Positions 33,506 to 44,563 of a stretch of 64,000 bases of DNA are shown one piece after another. The notes beneath the pieces are model-generated. The model saw only the letters and a list, made by a program, of their open reading frames with translations, had not been told where the DNA came from and did not search any database. The DNA is from Trichobilharzia regenti (taxonomy: Eukaryota; Platyhelminthes; Trematoda; Strigeidida; Schistosomatidae). The DNA lies in contig OX235263.1 of assembly GCA_944472135.2 (NCBI GenBank), positions 5,563,517 to 5,627,516 on the forward strand. The letters run 5' to 3'. Position 1 is the first letter of the stretch, and the number at the start of each line of letters is the position of its first letter. The translations under genes were made by a program, and so were the position numbers.

Positions 33506-34000
33506 TATTCAAAGGCTAAAATTAGGCTGAGAAATCTTTCCTGTTTTGAAAGAGAGAAAATACCTAATGAACCGTGATTAGTGAAAGATCGGCCAAAAAG
33601 CAATAAACATATGAGAAGAGTTACAGGCCGGAAATCGTGGACTTATTTCCACTAGTTAGACTTAATCGTCACCCAATATGAGGACAAAAATTATAAGGAT
33701 GTGTCAAATCACTCATAAGACCTGCAAACTTTCGGTGTATCTTAGATTAAACTTTAAGATGCAAACCTCCATGATGGAGTATGTTCAAGTAAACAAGTTC
33801 AAAATTAGTAAAACAGCAAGGGTTTTCAGATATGAATATTGGAGTTTGATTCAAAAGACGAAACTCCAGCAACATTTTAAAAAGCAAACGTTTATACGAG
33901 GTGAAGTATTTACTCGCCATACACCGCAATACATATTAAAAGCACATAAAAAGGCTGCATATTTCTGAAGGAAGAATACTAAACATTGAAATTCACTAAC
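33506..34000. other. AMPD intron, no gene
   Basis: AT-rich. Open stretches on either strand lack motifs and shadow each other. Confidence 0.5.
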
Positions 34001-34161
34001 CTGGCTAATTTAAATTCTAATATGTGCTCCTCCATTTCTTTTCTTTCGATTGGAAACTTAGGCATCACATATTCTGGACCCGTTTGTTTAAATAGCGGAT
34101 AAGCTCCTTCACGACCTCTTTGCTTAATATTTTCAGTTAATTCATTGAGTTTGTGATCCAT
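34001..34161 (-). CDS. AMPD: AMP deaminase, first visible coding exon
   Basis: On the minus strand an ATG at 34161 opens MDHKLNELTENIKQRG, then YPLFKQTGPEYVMPKFPIE and RKEMEEHILEFKLA, and the exon leaves two bases into a codon at a gttagt donor. The P-I-E...E block resembles the short motif near the N terminus of vertebrate AMPD2. An in-frame taa lies 27 bases upstream of the ATG, so this is plausibly the translation start. An acceptor-like ttag between them means an upstream exon cannot be excluded. The split codon (AG plus A) joins correctly to the exon at 30674. No RNA evidence is available. Confidence 0.75.
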
Positions 34162-35439
34162 GTTTGAATGACTAACTAATAAACTTTAACGCCAAAATGA
34201 AGTATAAAATGAAAGCACATTAATAAACAAAAGCAAGATATTTCATCAGCTTCAAGTCACTAGAGAGTAGACATGTCTAACTCGCGTTTACCTAATAATA
34301 ATGTGATAAAATAATCAAACTTCTAGTGCATGGCAAAAATGAATTAGCTAGTAACAACTATTCTGCAGTGCAGCATATAAAAATAATCATCATTAGCCAG
34401 CAATTCAGGAGCTGGAACTCTTCTATCAGCCTAAGGAAATTGGGTATACCCAGTTCTACCCTAAGACTTACCGACGTAACCCCGTCTCATACTTCTGCTC
34501 AATTTACTTTAAATGGTAATTCGCTTGTCATCACTTCAAGTATAGATTTGAAATATGTTAACAAATCTTGTGGGACCCATCAATATTTTGCAGAATCTCC
34601 CTAATTCATCCTTGATTAACTTCTCAGAACAAAGGCTATTAGTATACTAATGCAACTATATGCTACCCGACTGCAATAATTTTAACATAAAAATTATAAC
34701 TTTGACAATCTGAAGTTCGAGATCACACAAAGGAGCTTCATATAGATTGAAATGCTTTGATGTTTGTCTCAGTCACAGTAAATGGTATGACTTCAACAAC
34801 ACCTTTCAACCTGTCATCATCCTTATCCACTTACGAACGTGTAAAATCAGTGGCTATGCATAAAACAACAGCACCTACTCTTAAAATACATACAGAACGT
34901 ACGGTTGAAATGTAAACAACCAAAAATACTTTTACACCCAACCTTGAACGGACGAACAAAATTCATGTGAAGAAACAAACTTAAGTGACACATTAAATTC
35001 ATTACAAAACGTCAAACGGTGAGCTTGAAATTTCACCAGTTATTATATTATTTATATTATATTATCGTTATTTAAACATTTATGGGGTTTAAAGATAGAT
35101 TATATCAGATGTTTGTGTTATGTTGTATTTATAGTTCATTGATTCATACTCATGTTTATTGGTTGGGTATAGAAGGCTTGGAACCTATGTTAATCTGTTT
35201 CTGGTAAATTTCTGTGCTTGTTCAAACTCTTCTTGAATGAACCAGTTGAGGTTGCAGACGGGTGTCGGTTCCAAGAGTTTATGACTCGATGTGAGAACCA
35301 GTACTCAGCAGCAATATGATTTCTTCTTGGCTTTTGAACCCTCCTGCTATGTCGTCTACGGTGTTCTGACCTGGTGCGGAGGAAAAGAGAGAAAAGGTCA
35401 GGTCCGTAGTCATTATTTAAAATTTAAACACTGTAAGTG
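34162..35439. other. Upstream of AMPD, no gene seen
   Basis: Possible AMPD promoter or 5' UTR region, but no core-promoter motif can be supported. A plus-strand open stretch at 34326-34604 has no recognisable domain. Confidence 0.45.
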
Positions 35440-36305
35440 AATCTCCTCTCTGCCTACGGTATGACGGGGTGAAGGAATTTAAACTATCTAGTCTCCCTCG
35501 TATGATAAGCTAGTCATGCCGAGAATTATACGTGTTATCTTCCTTTGGACTCTTTTTAAAATTTTTGAATCCCCTTGAAGACAAAGACTGGCTGCCTGGA
35601 TACTGTTTTCCAGTCTTGACCTCACCGGAGATGTATATAAGGGGGTGAACATATCTCTGGTGATTCTAGTAAAACCTCTGATTATTGCCCGTAAGGATCT
35701 GAAACTACGTGCAGTCACCGCGCGATAGTGTGCCGTATTTTTTAAATCGTCACTTGATATGACACCTAAATCCAAATGAGTTTGAACTGATGGGAGTGTT
35801 ATTCCCATAGCTCGTAGGAGATGACGCTTGCTTGCCCGATGAGCATGGTTACACATTTCGCTACATTGATAGGGAGCATCTATTCTATGGACCCCTCTGA
35901 CAATTCGCAATGTGGACGTGTCACTGCTGGCCTTCAGCTATCTAATTCTGATGAACAATATAAATTGGAGAGGTCCGAGTACCGTGCCTTGCCACTACGC
36001 ACCGCTGTCCAAGAGGAGAGTTTCTAGTTGGTCCTACCCCTCTGCCTCCTATCTATGAGGAATTCCCTGAGCCAGTTTAGTAATCTGCCTTTGATACGAA
36101 GACTTTCCAATTTCATGAGGAGTCTTTCGTGGGGAACTTTATCGAAGTCTATGCTGAAGTCTATGAAGACGACGTCAGCGGTTCTACTGCTGTCCCTTGA
36201 TTCGACCCAGCTTTCTCTTCCAGTGAGGAGATTTGACAGGCATGAAAGCCATGCTGTGCTATGGATATTAAATTGTTGATTTCCAAATATCTCGCGCTGT
36301 CTTCG
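35440..36305 (-). pseudogene. CR1-like RT fragments
   Basis: The right piece (36305 leftwards) reads SCLSNLLTGRESWVE, VVFIDFSIDFDKVPH and LLNWLREFLIDRRQ, covering RT motifs 2-3 with the FIDF(S)xxFDxVPH box intact in spacing. The left piece (35910-35488) reads LDLGVISSDDLK, LYTSPVRSRLENSIQAA and LKRVQRKITRIILG, the RT thumb and C-terminus. The catalytic YADD region between them is missing. It lies just upstream of AMPD on the same strand but is unrelated. Inactive. Confidence 0.75.
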
Positions 36306-36680
36306 CTGAATAGTACTCAAAATCAAATAGCTGGAGAAGATTAGCAACAAGGATCTCTTGGGGCAAACCAATACAGCAGGAACCAACTGCGCAACAAATA
36401 TTCAGGAAGAGATGGAGCTGAATTGGTCATACCCTGAGAAAACAAACCATCCAATGACATCACATACCAGGCCATCGCTCGAATGGAGCCCTAATGGGAA
36501 GTGGCTATCTTGTGGGCAGCGCGAGGATGACATGGAGGAGGTCATGTGAAGAGTAGATGAAAGCTTGTGGGTAGACGTGGAGCCTGGTGCAAACGTTGAC
36601 AGAGAACCGAACGCAGTCGAGACATGCGGCTGAAGCCCAGTGTTCCTCTAGGAGCTAAAGGAGACAATAATATTAAAGAA
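36306..36680 (+). pseudogene. RTE-clade (type B) 3' end
   Basis: caatacagcaggaaccaact, ctgagaaaacaaaccatcca, gaggaggtcatgtgaaga and the UTR end ttcctctaggagctaaagga parallel 1140-1370. Short acaataatatt tail. Confidence 0.65.
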
Positions 36681-36897
36681 AATATTATGCCAGCCTCCAG
36701 CAACGATTAGTAGCGGCCACAAAAACATGCGAGATATAACTTTCATTGATGTGTGCTGCTAAAGATCACTCAGATCAACCAGTTATTCAAAGTTCACCGA
36801 TACAATTTGCTAATCGTAAACCAGAATTATGTACTACTACCCTACCTAAGTAGTCGACAGGAATTCTACTGGCCTAATATAGTTTGTCTTTTTTGAT

Positions 36898-37252
36898 TGT
36901 GCGGTGAGGGCAGGCTGCTAGCCAACTAGTAGACATTAATTTGCGTCAATGTCTAGGTCGCTGATATTGGCCGTGAGAAAATATGAACAAGACTGATTCA
37001 ACAACCAATCACAACAGACTTAACGTAGGAAAATACGATTCGCAGATATGTGGCTTAACTTTGTGAGAAACCAGTCACAAGCAGTACAAAATAACCTTGA
37101 GCAAGAAACAACCAATCAGAAGACTGCGTTTGTCTGCTTGAACAAGCTATAAGGGTGTACATACATATACATGAAATATATATAAATACGTATTACTTTC
37201 CTTAATAAACGATCTGTTGCCTGGCCCTTGGACACTTGTAACTGGTGTCACA
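36898..37252 (+). mobile_element. Solo LTR of the miniature LTR family
   Basis: tgtgcggtgagggc through ggtgtcaca aligns along its length with 9015-9363 (gactgattcaacaacca, aaacaaccaatcagaagact, ttaataaacgatctgttgcc). No internal region or partner LTR is nearby. Confidence 0.65.
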
Positions 37253-37365
37253 CGTCTAGTCCTTTCTTTGGTGCAGACTGAATCCTGTCAGTCAAGTTAG
37301 CATTGCGCCCGCCACTCTAGATAGCTCAACATCACGGTGCACATTGATTTGGCTTAATGAACTGA
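37253..37365 (-). mobile_element. S5 repeat fragment
   Basis: ctagtcctttctttggtgca and catcacggtgcacattgatt are shared with 17375-17465. Confidence 0.5.
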
Positions 37366-38513
37366 GTCTGGTTAGACGAATTAGAACGATTTACACGGGC
37401 TTCCAACTATTCAGCCACCTTCAGTTGGCCAGTGAGCATTCTTGGTTGATGTAAAATGGTTTCCGAGTGCATACGTGAATCAGTGGAACACACCATATTG
37501 CTGCCTCACCAAAAGTTTCATGTTGCTTGTCTATATTCTTGAATAGTGAGCGAATTGAAAGTATCAGATGTCATTTATTAATATTATGTGTTGGGTTTCG
37601 CAGCATAAATGAAAGTTTAGTAAACGTTTATAGTGATAATCTGATGTATAGCTGGCTCTTTAATTTGCATTATATGGTTGGATGAACGTGACGCTTTACT
37701 CCAAGTTTCAGAGGAATACAAGCATATGTGAAGTATACATTATTTCAGTCAGTAAACGAAGTGGAATAAAATAAGACATGTGATGTATTTCCACCGATAT
37801 AAGGAGGTTGATCGCTTGAACCAATGTGCCACCTGAATTAGTACATGACATAAGGCACCAATTTATTTCTATTTCTTATCGTTTCACTTAATAATTTATG
37901 CATCAACAGACGAACGGAACTACTCAGGAGATCAGTTACTTACACTGCCTGAACGACTTCAATCTCGTTTCAACTAGAAATAACGCTCAGGAATGCTGTG
38001 TAGTAATCTACTCTGCTAGACCTTAGCCTTGGCACAATTACTCGAAGACTTCGTAGCTGGGCCCGTCCAAACCGCTGTTCAGGCAGTCCTCAACTTCTCA
38101 ACTAGACAGGGGAAAATATAACTCTTACGGCCTCTCTGGGGTGCATTCATAAACGATATTTTGAAGGGACTACAGAGATACACAATCAAAAGATTGTGCA
38201 CAGTAGCGCTCGTGTTCCTCGAAAACCCAACTGTCTACCGTCTGTTTCAATCCACACAGACACACCAATTGACCATCGAAGGTTCGGTTAGTTTGATGGA
38301 CTTCTTTGGTCATCTAAAAGTGTACTGCAAGAGATAATTCTTATTTCAGCCGGTAGCGGCCACTCAGTCAAGGTCATTGACGGCTATTGGACGACTCACC
38401 AGTCGTATCGATTTCAGTTATGCCTTCGCGAAATTCATCCAACACGGGCGCTTGTCATAAGGACTGTTCTTAAGTACAGAAAAGTAGCTTTCGGATAAAA
38501 ACCACCAGTCTCC
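37366..38513. other. No gene seen
   Basis: Possibly decayed retroelement DNA upstream of a CR1-like 3' UTR, but nothing is readable. Confidence 0.4.
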
Positions 38514-39480
38514 TTAGCTGATCAGTAGATATGGTGGTGGTCACTAAGGTGAATCGCCCCATTCTGCAGGAACAGCAATATACAAATTAAAGGCTCGAGA
38601 TATTTCTGATTTTTATGAGGGCTTAGATCTTTATCTTGAAAAAGATAATAATGAACGCCTTGACAGATCATGCTTCTACCTTTAAATATACCATTCGCTC
38701 AGCCTATTGTTGAGATGCGACCATGTGGGATGTGCACAGATTTATGGGGCATCTTATAAATCAACTTGCTGTCCATTGTCGGATCTTTAAATACCACTTC
38801 ACAATGTCTTATCTCATTCATTTTCTAATTACGTCTTTACTTAATCCTCATTGTATCCCATTAAACCTAACATTTTATAGCTCTTTATGAATTTGATTCG
38901 ACTTATTCTATTCTATTCTCTGAGGTACGGTTGTGCACCAAATGCAAAATAAAGCATAAAATAAAAAAACAGACATAAGGAAAAAATGTATTAAAACCAA
39001 AAGTGGACATCATGATACTACCAGATATACGCGTAGCATACATTGCAAATGAACGTTGTCAGCCTAGGGAGTTTTCTATATTAATGCATTTATTAGTGAT
39101 ACTTGCACTTACCTATTTCATTACACTTTATTGATTCACCTTAGCACTTTTACTTTTCTAAAAACAGCTTGCAATCCGTTGTAAACGTTGTACTTACCTC
39201 AATATTGGTTGGTTATCGTATGCCTACAACCACGGGATGAAAACGAAACGAAGTCGATTTTCCCGCTCAACCTAGAGGACAATTGTACAATTCAATAACT
39301 ATACAGCCTAGTTCAGACAATGTGTATTTATATATATATCAAATATTTAACTGTTGAAACATTACTAACTTGTAGACAATCTATGATTTGATATTATATC
39401 ATACTTGATCGTGCCTGTAAAAATGGCATGCATTTTCATGTAAATTTATATGTTTATATGAGAATATATATATTATTAAT
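38514..39480 (+). mobile_element. CR1-like element 3' UTR (family N1)
   Basis: Almost the whole segment is the reverse complement of 58395-59369. It ends with gcctgtaaaaatggcatgca, ttatatgagaatatat and an attatta tail, the same terminus as the coding copy at 46462-44564. No ORF is included. Confidence 0.65.
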
Positions 39481-39847
39481 GCAATACTTGCATGTACCAG
39501 AGTAGCTGTTAGTTGTTGATCTATTGTCTACTTCAAAACAACAAAAATGCATGCGACACTGATCAACCGTACATTTGTACTAACTGCCTAGCTTACTGGC
39601 ATATTGGACAACACTTGCGACCTTCTGCGAGAGCACACTGAGAACCAATCTCATCCTACACGAAAGCAAACTGAGTAGATCCTCAAATTTACTATGTAAT
39701 ATCCTGATTTCAGTTTATTCCAAAAACAGCCTAAACCGCATCTTCTTCTTCCACTAATGAAGGTCAGAACCTAAATTATGAGGCAAGGTAACTCTCCAAT
39801 ACAATTCGCACAATCACTCCGACCGCATTTTGTTAACCATATTAAGT
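39481..39847. other. No gene seen
   Basis: Non-coding interval between two element fragments. Confidence 0.4.
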
Positions 39848-40018
39848 CTATATAATAATATAATTTCACTTTATGTGCACGAGGGATACCAGTTTACAGG
39901 CATCACCAACATGACAAGTAATATACACATGGAGTAAGCATATCTACAAGTTGTCATTAGCCAGGACTTATACGTGGAAAGTGGTGGAAGAATGTAAGTA
40001 AGCCTAGTTTATGTTGGC
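39848..40018 (-). mobile_element. CR1-like (N1 family) 3' tip
   Basis: tataataatataatttcact, then gataccagtttacaggcatc match the terminus of the 44564-46462 element. Directly to its right the BEL gag sequence begins, so this short 5'-truncated copy borders or disrupts the BEL element. Confidence 0.55.
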
Positions 40019-41082
40019 ATACTATTCAACAATGGCTTACTAATTGCAACTACAGACTTCTTCACCGCACCGTTATCGTCACACAATTCGGAGTCAGACC
40101 TTGATTTCACATTTAGCTTATCACTGAACTTGCTCACTGATTCACAGCTCACCTTTGTATGCACCTCTTGCAAACGTGTAAAACACAACCGTGTTTGTCT
40201 TGCATCTTGTAACTTATCTGTTGAGCATGTACTACGAAACCTGTTACACTCGCTAGGTCTATATGCATTACTAGACATCATGGAGCCTCCTCGATATCCA
40301 CTTCTCTGAGGGCTATTCGTCATCAATGAGCGCGTTTTACCCTCAGACTGCTCTATTCTAGGGGTGAGATTCAATATACTGGTAAACTTGCTCATAGATT
40401 GATTGACACTATTGTTTACCAGTTTCAGAATATCATCGAACTTTGGCTCGATACTCTCATCCTTCATATGGGAGCTTATCTTCACCCACTTCCTTTGCAG
40501 TGGAGTAGGTAGGCGTCTCGCTATTACTTCTAGGACAAAACTCGAGTTGAGGCCACTCATGCAATTCATCGAACTCAATGCATTCTTGTAAATCAGCAAA
40601 TTATCCAAAAACTCAGTGAGTGCCTGGGAGTCATCCTGTAATTAACCACCATTACCCTTAACAGCCTCGAATAATTTCCCTACAATCATCGAAGGTCTTC
40701 CAAACCTTTGACGTAATATGCTCATAGCCTCGTAGTAGCCCTCTTTTGGCTTCATAAACTTACAGCACTGTATAGCTCCTGCAGCAATTCCAGTGCAATA
40801 CCTCATCAAATACATTAACTTCATTTCACCATTCAATAAAAAACCACTTAACATGATTTCGAATTCCCTTACAAACTATAAATAATCAGCTGGGTTTCCG
40901 TCGAAACACCGCGGTTCAAATTTAGGGAGTTTGATGTTCCTATTATCCCTGGACGGCGAAACAGTAACATCAACCATGTCATGCTTAACATCAGACACAT
41001 TGTTACAAGTAACAGACAAGTCGCCATGACCTACTTTCCTGTTTGCATCCAAGACACTCTGTCCCTTCTTTGACCTAGGCAT
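40009..41082 (-). pseudogene. BEL/Pao-type gag, copy 1 (interrupted)
   Basis: This is the capsid-type protein of a BEL/Pao LTR element. From MPRSKKGQ at 41082 it runs through LPKFEPRCFDGNPADYL, a tag stop, FVREFEIMLSGFLLNGE, YCTGIAAGAIQCC and ILRQRFGRPSMIV, a second stop, then LDNLLIYKNALSSM. It ends near a knuckle-like TRLCFTRLQEVHTKVSC, where Arg sits at the position of the second zinc-binding Cys. The core corresponds to the Pao gag domain. Both stops and the Cys-to-Arg change are also present in copy 2 (52745-53818). The frame ends at 40009 where a CR1-like tip intrudes. Confidence 0.78.
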
Positions 41083-41227
41083 TGTTGAACATGACCCAAT
41101 TCCAAAAATGTTCCAGATTTTGCTTGTTCAAAGAGGACTTGACCGGCACCAGGAAAGATGAATGGTGACTATCCAAACTTTCACCAAAAGTTTGAATCCA
41201 CCAGAATCTGTTTCTACCATCAGAAAC

Positions 41228-41588
41228 TGTCAGTCACGTCTCATAAACCGTTAATGCCCAGCTCTTGCTACGCTCGGGCCCACGCTGTTGCTTGCAGTTT
41301 TTCAGAAACGCTTAGTAATAACGGACGAAAAAACCAAAAGACCGATTGGCGACTCGAGAATTCTTTATTGTTACACCAACATATAAAAATAATGTTTTTA
41401 CTAGGGTCTGTGAACAAATATTACAATTATAAATCACAAGATTACTTCTGATGGTTGTCTCCTGACTTCTTTCTGAACAGCGACCGATGAGACGATGACT
41501 GTCGTATTGATGCCTGCGCGAAAATTGGGGAAGTTGATTTTGAGCAAACAACCATGAATTGATCGTTCAATCTTCAACTCCATTGACA
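41228..41588 (-). repeat. BEL LTR (5' LTR of copy 1)
   Basis: The boundaries on the plus strand are tgtcagtcacg and ccattgaca, forming the TGTCA..TGACA inverted ends. It lies 145 bp upstream of the gag start, as a 5' LTR should. The matching 3' LTR is missing on the left. Confidence 0.8.
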
Positions 41589-41639
41589 CAAGTCTTTCAT
41601 AGATTCTCCAGCAAATCCATATCTTTATTCTTGCATATT

Positions 41640-42230
41640 TAAGATAATTCCTACACTCACCAGATCATCGTATGCTATCCCTTTTTTAAATCGGTTTGCA
41701 ACACATTGAATGACTGATAACATCAGCTTTACTACAGCCAGTTCTAGTTCATGTATTTGGAACTATTACATTAGGTATCAACAACCATGGGTGACACTTA
41801 CCCTTCAGAGGTTTCTGATTGCTTTTCGATTTCTTTTCGTTTAAAAAAGTAAATATAAACACCACGTATTCATACTCCACATGTGGCTCATCCTTGTTTA
41901 ATTTAGGTTCCCCAACAATATATCCGATTTTTCAACTGATAACAGACACACTGACGGTATACTCACCTTCTCGAAGGGCTTGAAAGCTTTTACAACTTAT
42001 AACCAGTTTCTAATTCGAAATCTCTAGTATCAACTCTGATCCTACTCTCCTCACCTGATTTACTCGAAGATCGTTGCATGCTGTAAGCATGGACGTGAAA
42101 GATATTGTTTTCTCCAGATTTCTACATATTAAGTAACCGATTGAGCCAGCAACAATAGCGGCAACCAACAAATGAACTGGCAACAACAGCTTCTGCCACC
42201 CAAACATGTTCATGTGCATTATTTCCAAAA
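41640..42230 (-). CDS. Candidate host gene fragment, several possible exons (unrecognised)
   Basis: The minus-strand segment 42228-42055 reads MNMFGWQKLLLPVHLLVAA, then IVAGSIGYLICRNLEK and LTACNDLRVNQ, and ends at a strong CAG|gtgagg donor. It contains one likely transmembrane helix. Further left, two more good donors follow short coding-like stretches: KDEPHVEYEYVVF..KPLKG before gtaagt (exon end 41802), and VANRFKKGIAYDDL before gtgagt (near 41661). The acceptor of the second stretch cannot be placed without a stop in frame, so the model is incomplete. The BEL LTR at 41588 cuts off the downstream side. A small membrane protein is possible; function unknown. Confidence 0.3.
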
Positions 42231-42539
42231 CTTCTACATAGCACTACTTCATAAACAGGTGAAAAACCACTAAAACACTGTAACCACGCATGAAAGCAAC
42301 GTATGAAACTATTACAATGAAATGAAGGAACTGATCCGGTGGTAAAAACTTTCGAAACAAACAAAACAACTAACTTTAACACCAACGGAAACAAAATGAG
42401 TTGAAGCGCGACATTTGTGAACAATGTGCATCCAGATAAGTTGCGGATAGCTGCAGGATAAACGTAAAAACTAATGTGTAAACGAACGGTTGAGGAACTG
42501 CGATCCAACATGGGCGACCAACATGGACGAAAACGAACT

Positions 42540-43337
42540 TCGGGTGTCTTACTTCACCGATGACCTTAAATGTGATGGATGGGTTTAGCCATTTTTACAG
42601 CTAGTTTAAACCAATTCGGTTTCTTTGTGCTCGCTTATCGATTGTGAATTTAAGGGGCATGGTCTTTGGTAAACTCCTGCGTAGTTCGTCCTGCAAGTCG
42701 ACTGTCGTAGCTTCGGTTAACTCCAAAAAAGTAGTGCCGGGACTAATTATATGTTGTTGGTAGTATGCGTTGTGTTAAGACCTTGTTACTACTACGAATG
42801 GAGTTGATCCTTTCACCAGTCAGTCCTCCGGTATCGTCGTCAAAAGAAGAGAGATAATAATGATGATAATAATAGTAACACATAATTAGTGCAGGTTATT
42901 CAGACTAAAAGACAGAAAAAGAAATGAAGAAAATATAAAAACGGACAGCCAATCGAATTCGAAGTTGATATATATGTACATATATAAATGTATACGTATA
43001 TAATATCATTAATAAAGAATGTAACTCAAGTAGGTGGAGTAGTCAGGAGAGCGAGACTGGAAAGAATGTAGAAAAGTAAACCGACGAATTTAGTTATCTG
43101 CCCATGAATGGTGTAGAGAATTTTAAGAGGATGGGCCATTTGGACGCAGTCCATGTGTCACTGAATGACTGTCTAGCCTTCACTTGTAGGCGTCCACAGA
43201 CGGTGTCAATGCTACATCTACCAATAAGAAGTTCCAGGGATGGGAAACCTTCAGTGAAAAGAGGTGGGAGCGCGCCCGAGACTTTGCCCTCCGGTGAGCC
43301 ATTCTTCTGGAAATTCCACGAGGGAGCCCATGCCCAC
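42540..43337. other. No gene supported
   Basis: 42850-43020 is AT-rich. A plus-strand open stretch starting at 43104 is GC-richer but shows no domain and runs into the LTR, so it is not called. Confidence 0.4.
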
Positions 43338-43671
43338 TGTCATTGCAGTTGAAGATTGAACGATCAATTCATGGTTGTTTGCTCAAAACCAACTTCCCCA
43401 ATTTTCGCGCAGGCATCAATACACCAGTCATCGTCTCATCGGTCGCTGTTCAGAAAGAAGTCAGGACAAAACCGTCAGAAATCTTAGTTTTAAAGCTTAG
43501 TTTTGAAGTTGGCTATATGTTGGTGTTACAACAAAGAATTCTCGAGTCGCCAATCGGTCTTTTGGTTTTTGCGTCCGTTATTACTAAGCGTTTCTGAGAA
43601 ACTTCGAGGAGCAGCGTGAATCCCAGCGTAGCAAGAGCTGGGCGTTGACGGTTTACGAGACGTCGCTGACA
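43338..43671 (+). repeat. BEL-family LTR (outer end of left palindrome arm)
   Basis: Starts tgtcattgcag and ends gtcgctgaca. It is a near-perfect inverted copy of 55209-55543 and a relative of the BEL LTRs at 41228 and 53964. Confidence 0.75.
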
Positions 43672-43761
43672 CCCACTTAATGGCAGAACACCCTTGTTTG
43701 GGTGGATTTGTTCATTTGTTATCTAGCAGGTGGCAGTCAAATCTCCCCCAAGCCGATGGTA

Positions 43762-44070
43762 TCAAAGTGTGAATAGGCCTAATTTCCTTAGCCGTTCATC
43801 ACACGATTTATTTCGGAGACCAACCACTATTTTTGTCGTCCGTATGTGGACTCTCTCCAAGAGGTTTGCGGCTCTTCTTAGCAGTGGGGTTGCACTGACA
43901 TTATACACTTCAAGGTGTGGCCTGACGTGCGTTTTGTGCAACCTTAGAAAGAGCTCAGGAGTGAGTGCACCCATCTGTTTATTTTTAAAGTGCGTGACCT
44001 CATATGTCCCCGCTACATTCTACTTTTATTTTCCATTGTGTCCATTTCCCCGTTAGAACTAGATCCAAGA
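43762..44070 (-). pseudogene. CR1-like RT C-terminus (left arm)
   Basis: MGALTPELFLRLHKTHVRPH, then LLRRAANLLERVHIRTTKIVV and DERLRKLGLFTL form the thumb/C-terminal region of a CR1-like RT. The identical piece occurs on the plus strand at 54906-55118. Isolated by the deletion at about 44070. Confidence 0.72.
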
Positions 44071-44104
44071 ACCAACCATTAGGTTAATTTACACAAAGTC
44101 TAAG

Positions 44105-44563
44105 AATAAATGTCATAACAATAAATCACAATAATAGTTCTGATAGTTTTTCTCTCCCCTCCAACGAACGATGAAACGATGACTGCAGTATCGATGACCC
44201 CTGCGAAAAATATGGAGTTGTGTTTGAGCAAACAACCATGAATTGATCGTTCAATCTTCATCTACATTGACATGCTCCCTGATGTGATCATCATCTATAC
44301 TTTCCAGCACTAATGATACCACTGGAAGTAGGGCTACTGGCCTATAACTAGCGACATTTTGCCTTTCCCCAACCTTGGATATCGGAGAAAGGACGGCTCT
44401 TATCCGCTCCCTTGGCAGTTTCTCTGAATCCATCGAGTGTTGAAACAGGTCGCATAAGGGCCTACGGAGAGCCTCAGCACATGAAGGTAGTGGGTCTAAC
44501 CAACAGAATAAGAAGAAGACTGATAAAATGCAAGATAAGGAAAGGAAAAGGTTTTCGACTTTA
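44105..44563. repeat. Long direct repeat, copy 1, flanking a CR1-like insertion
   Basis: Matches 46463-46917 with a few differences, for example one extra c at the cctttcccc run near 44375 and cacaataat against cacaatgat. The right palindrome arm agrees with this copy at both sites. Confidence 0.85.

Noticed and set aside
34326..34604. 92-codon open frame upstream of AMPD on the opposite strand
   Set aside because: No motif, no splice-site or conservation evidence, composition like neighbouring non-coding DNA.
42122..42511. 129-codon minus-strand frame overlapping the candidate membrane-protein exon
   Set aside because: It overlaps in another frame and reads as cysteine- and phenylalanine-rich noise; the shorter frame with the CAG|gtgagg donor is more credible.
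43104..43352. GC-richer open frame before the LTR
   Set aside because: No recognisable domain, and its end lies inside the LTR.
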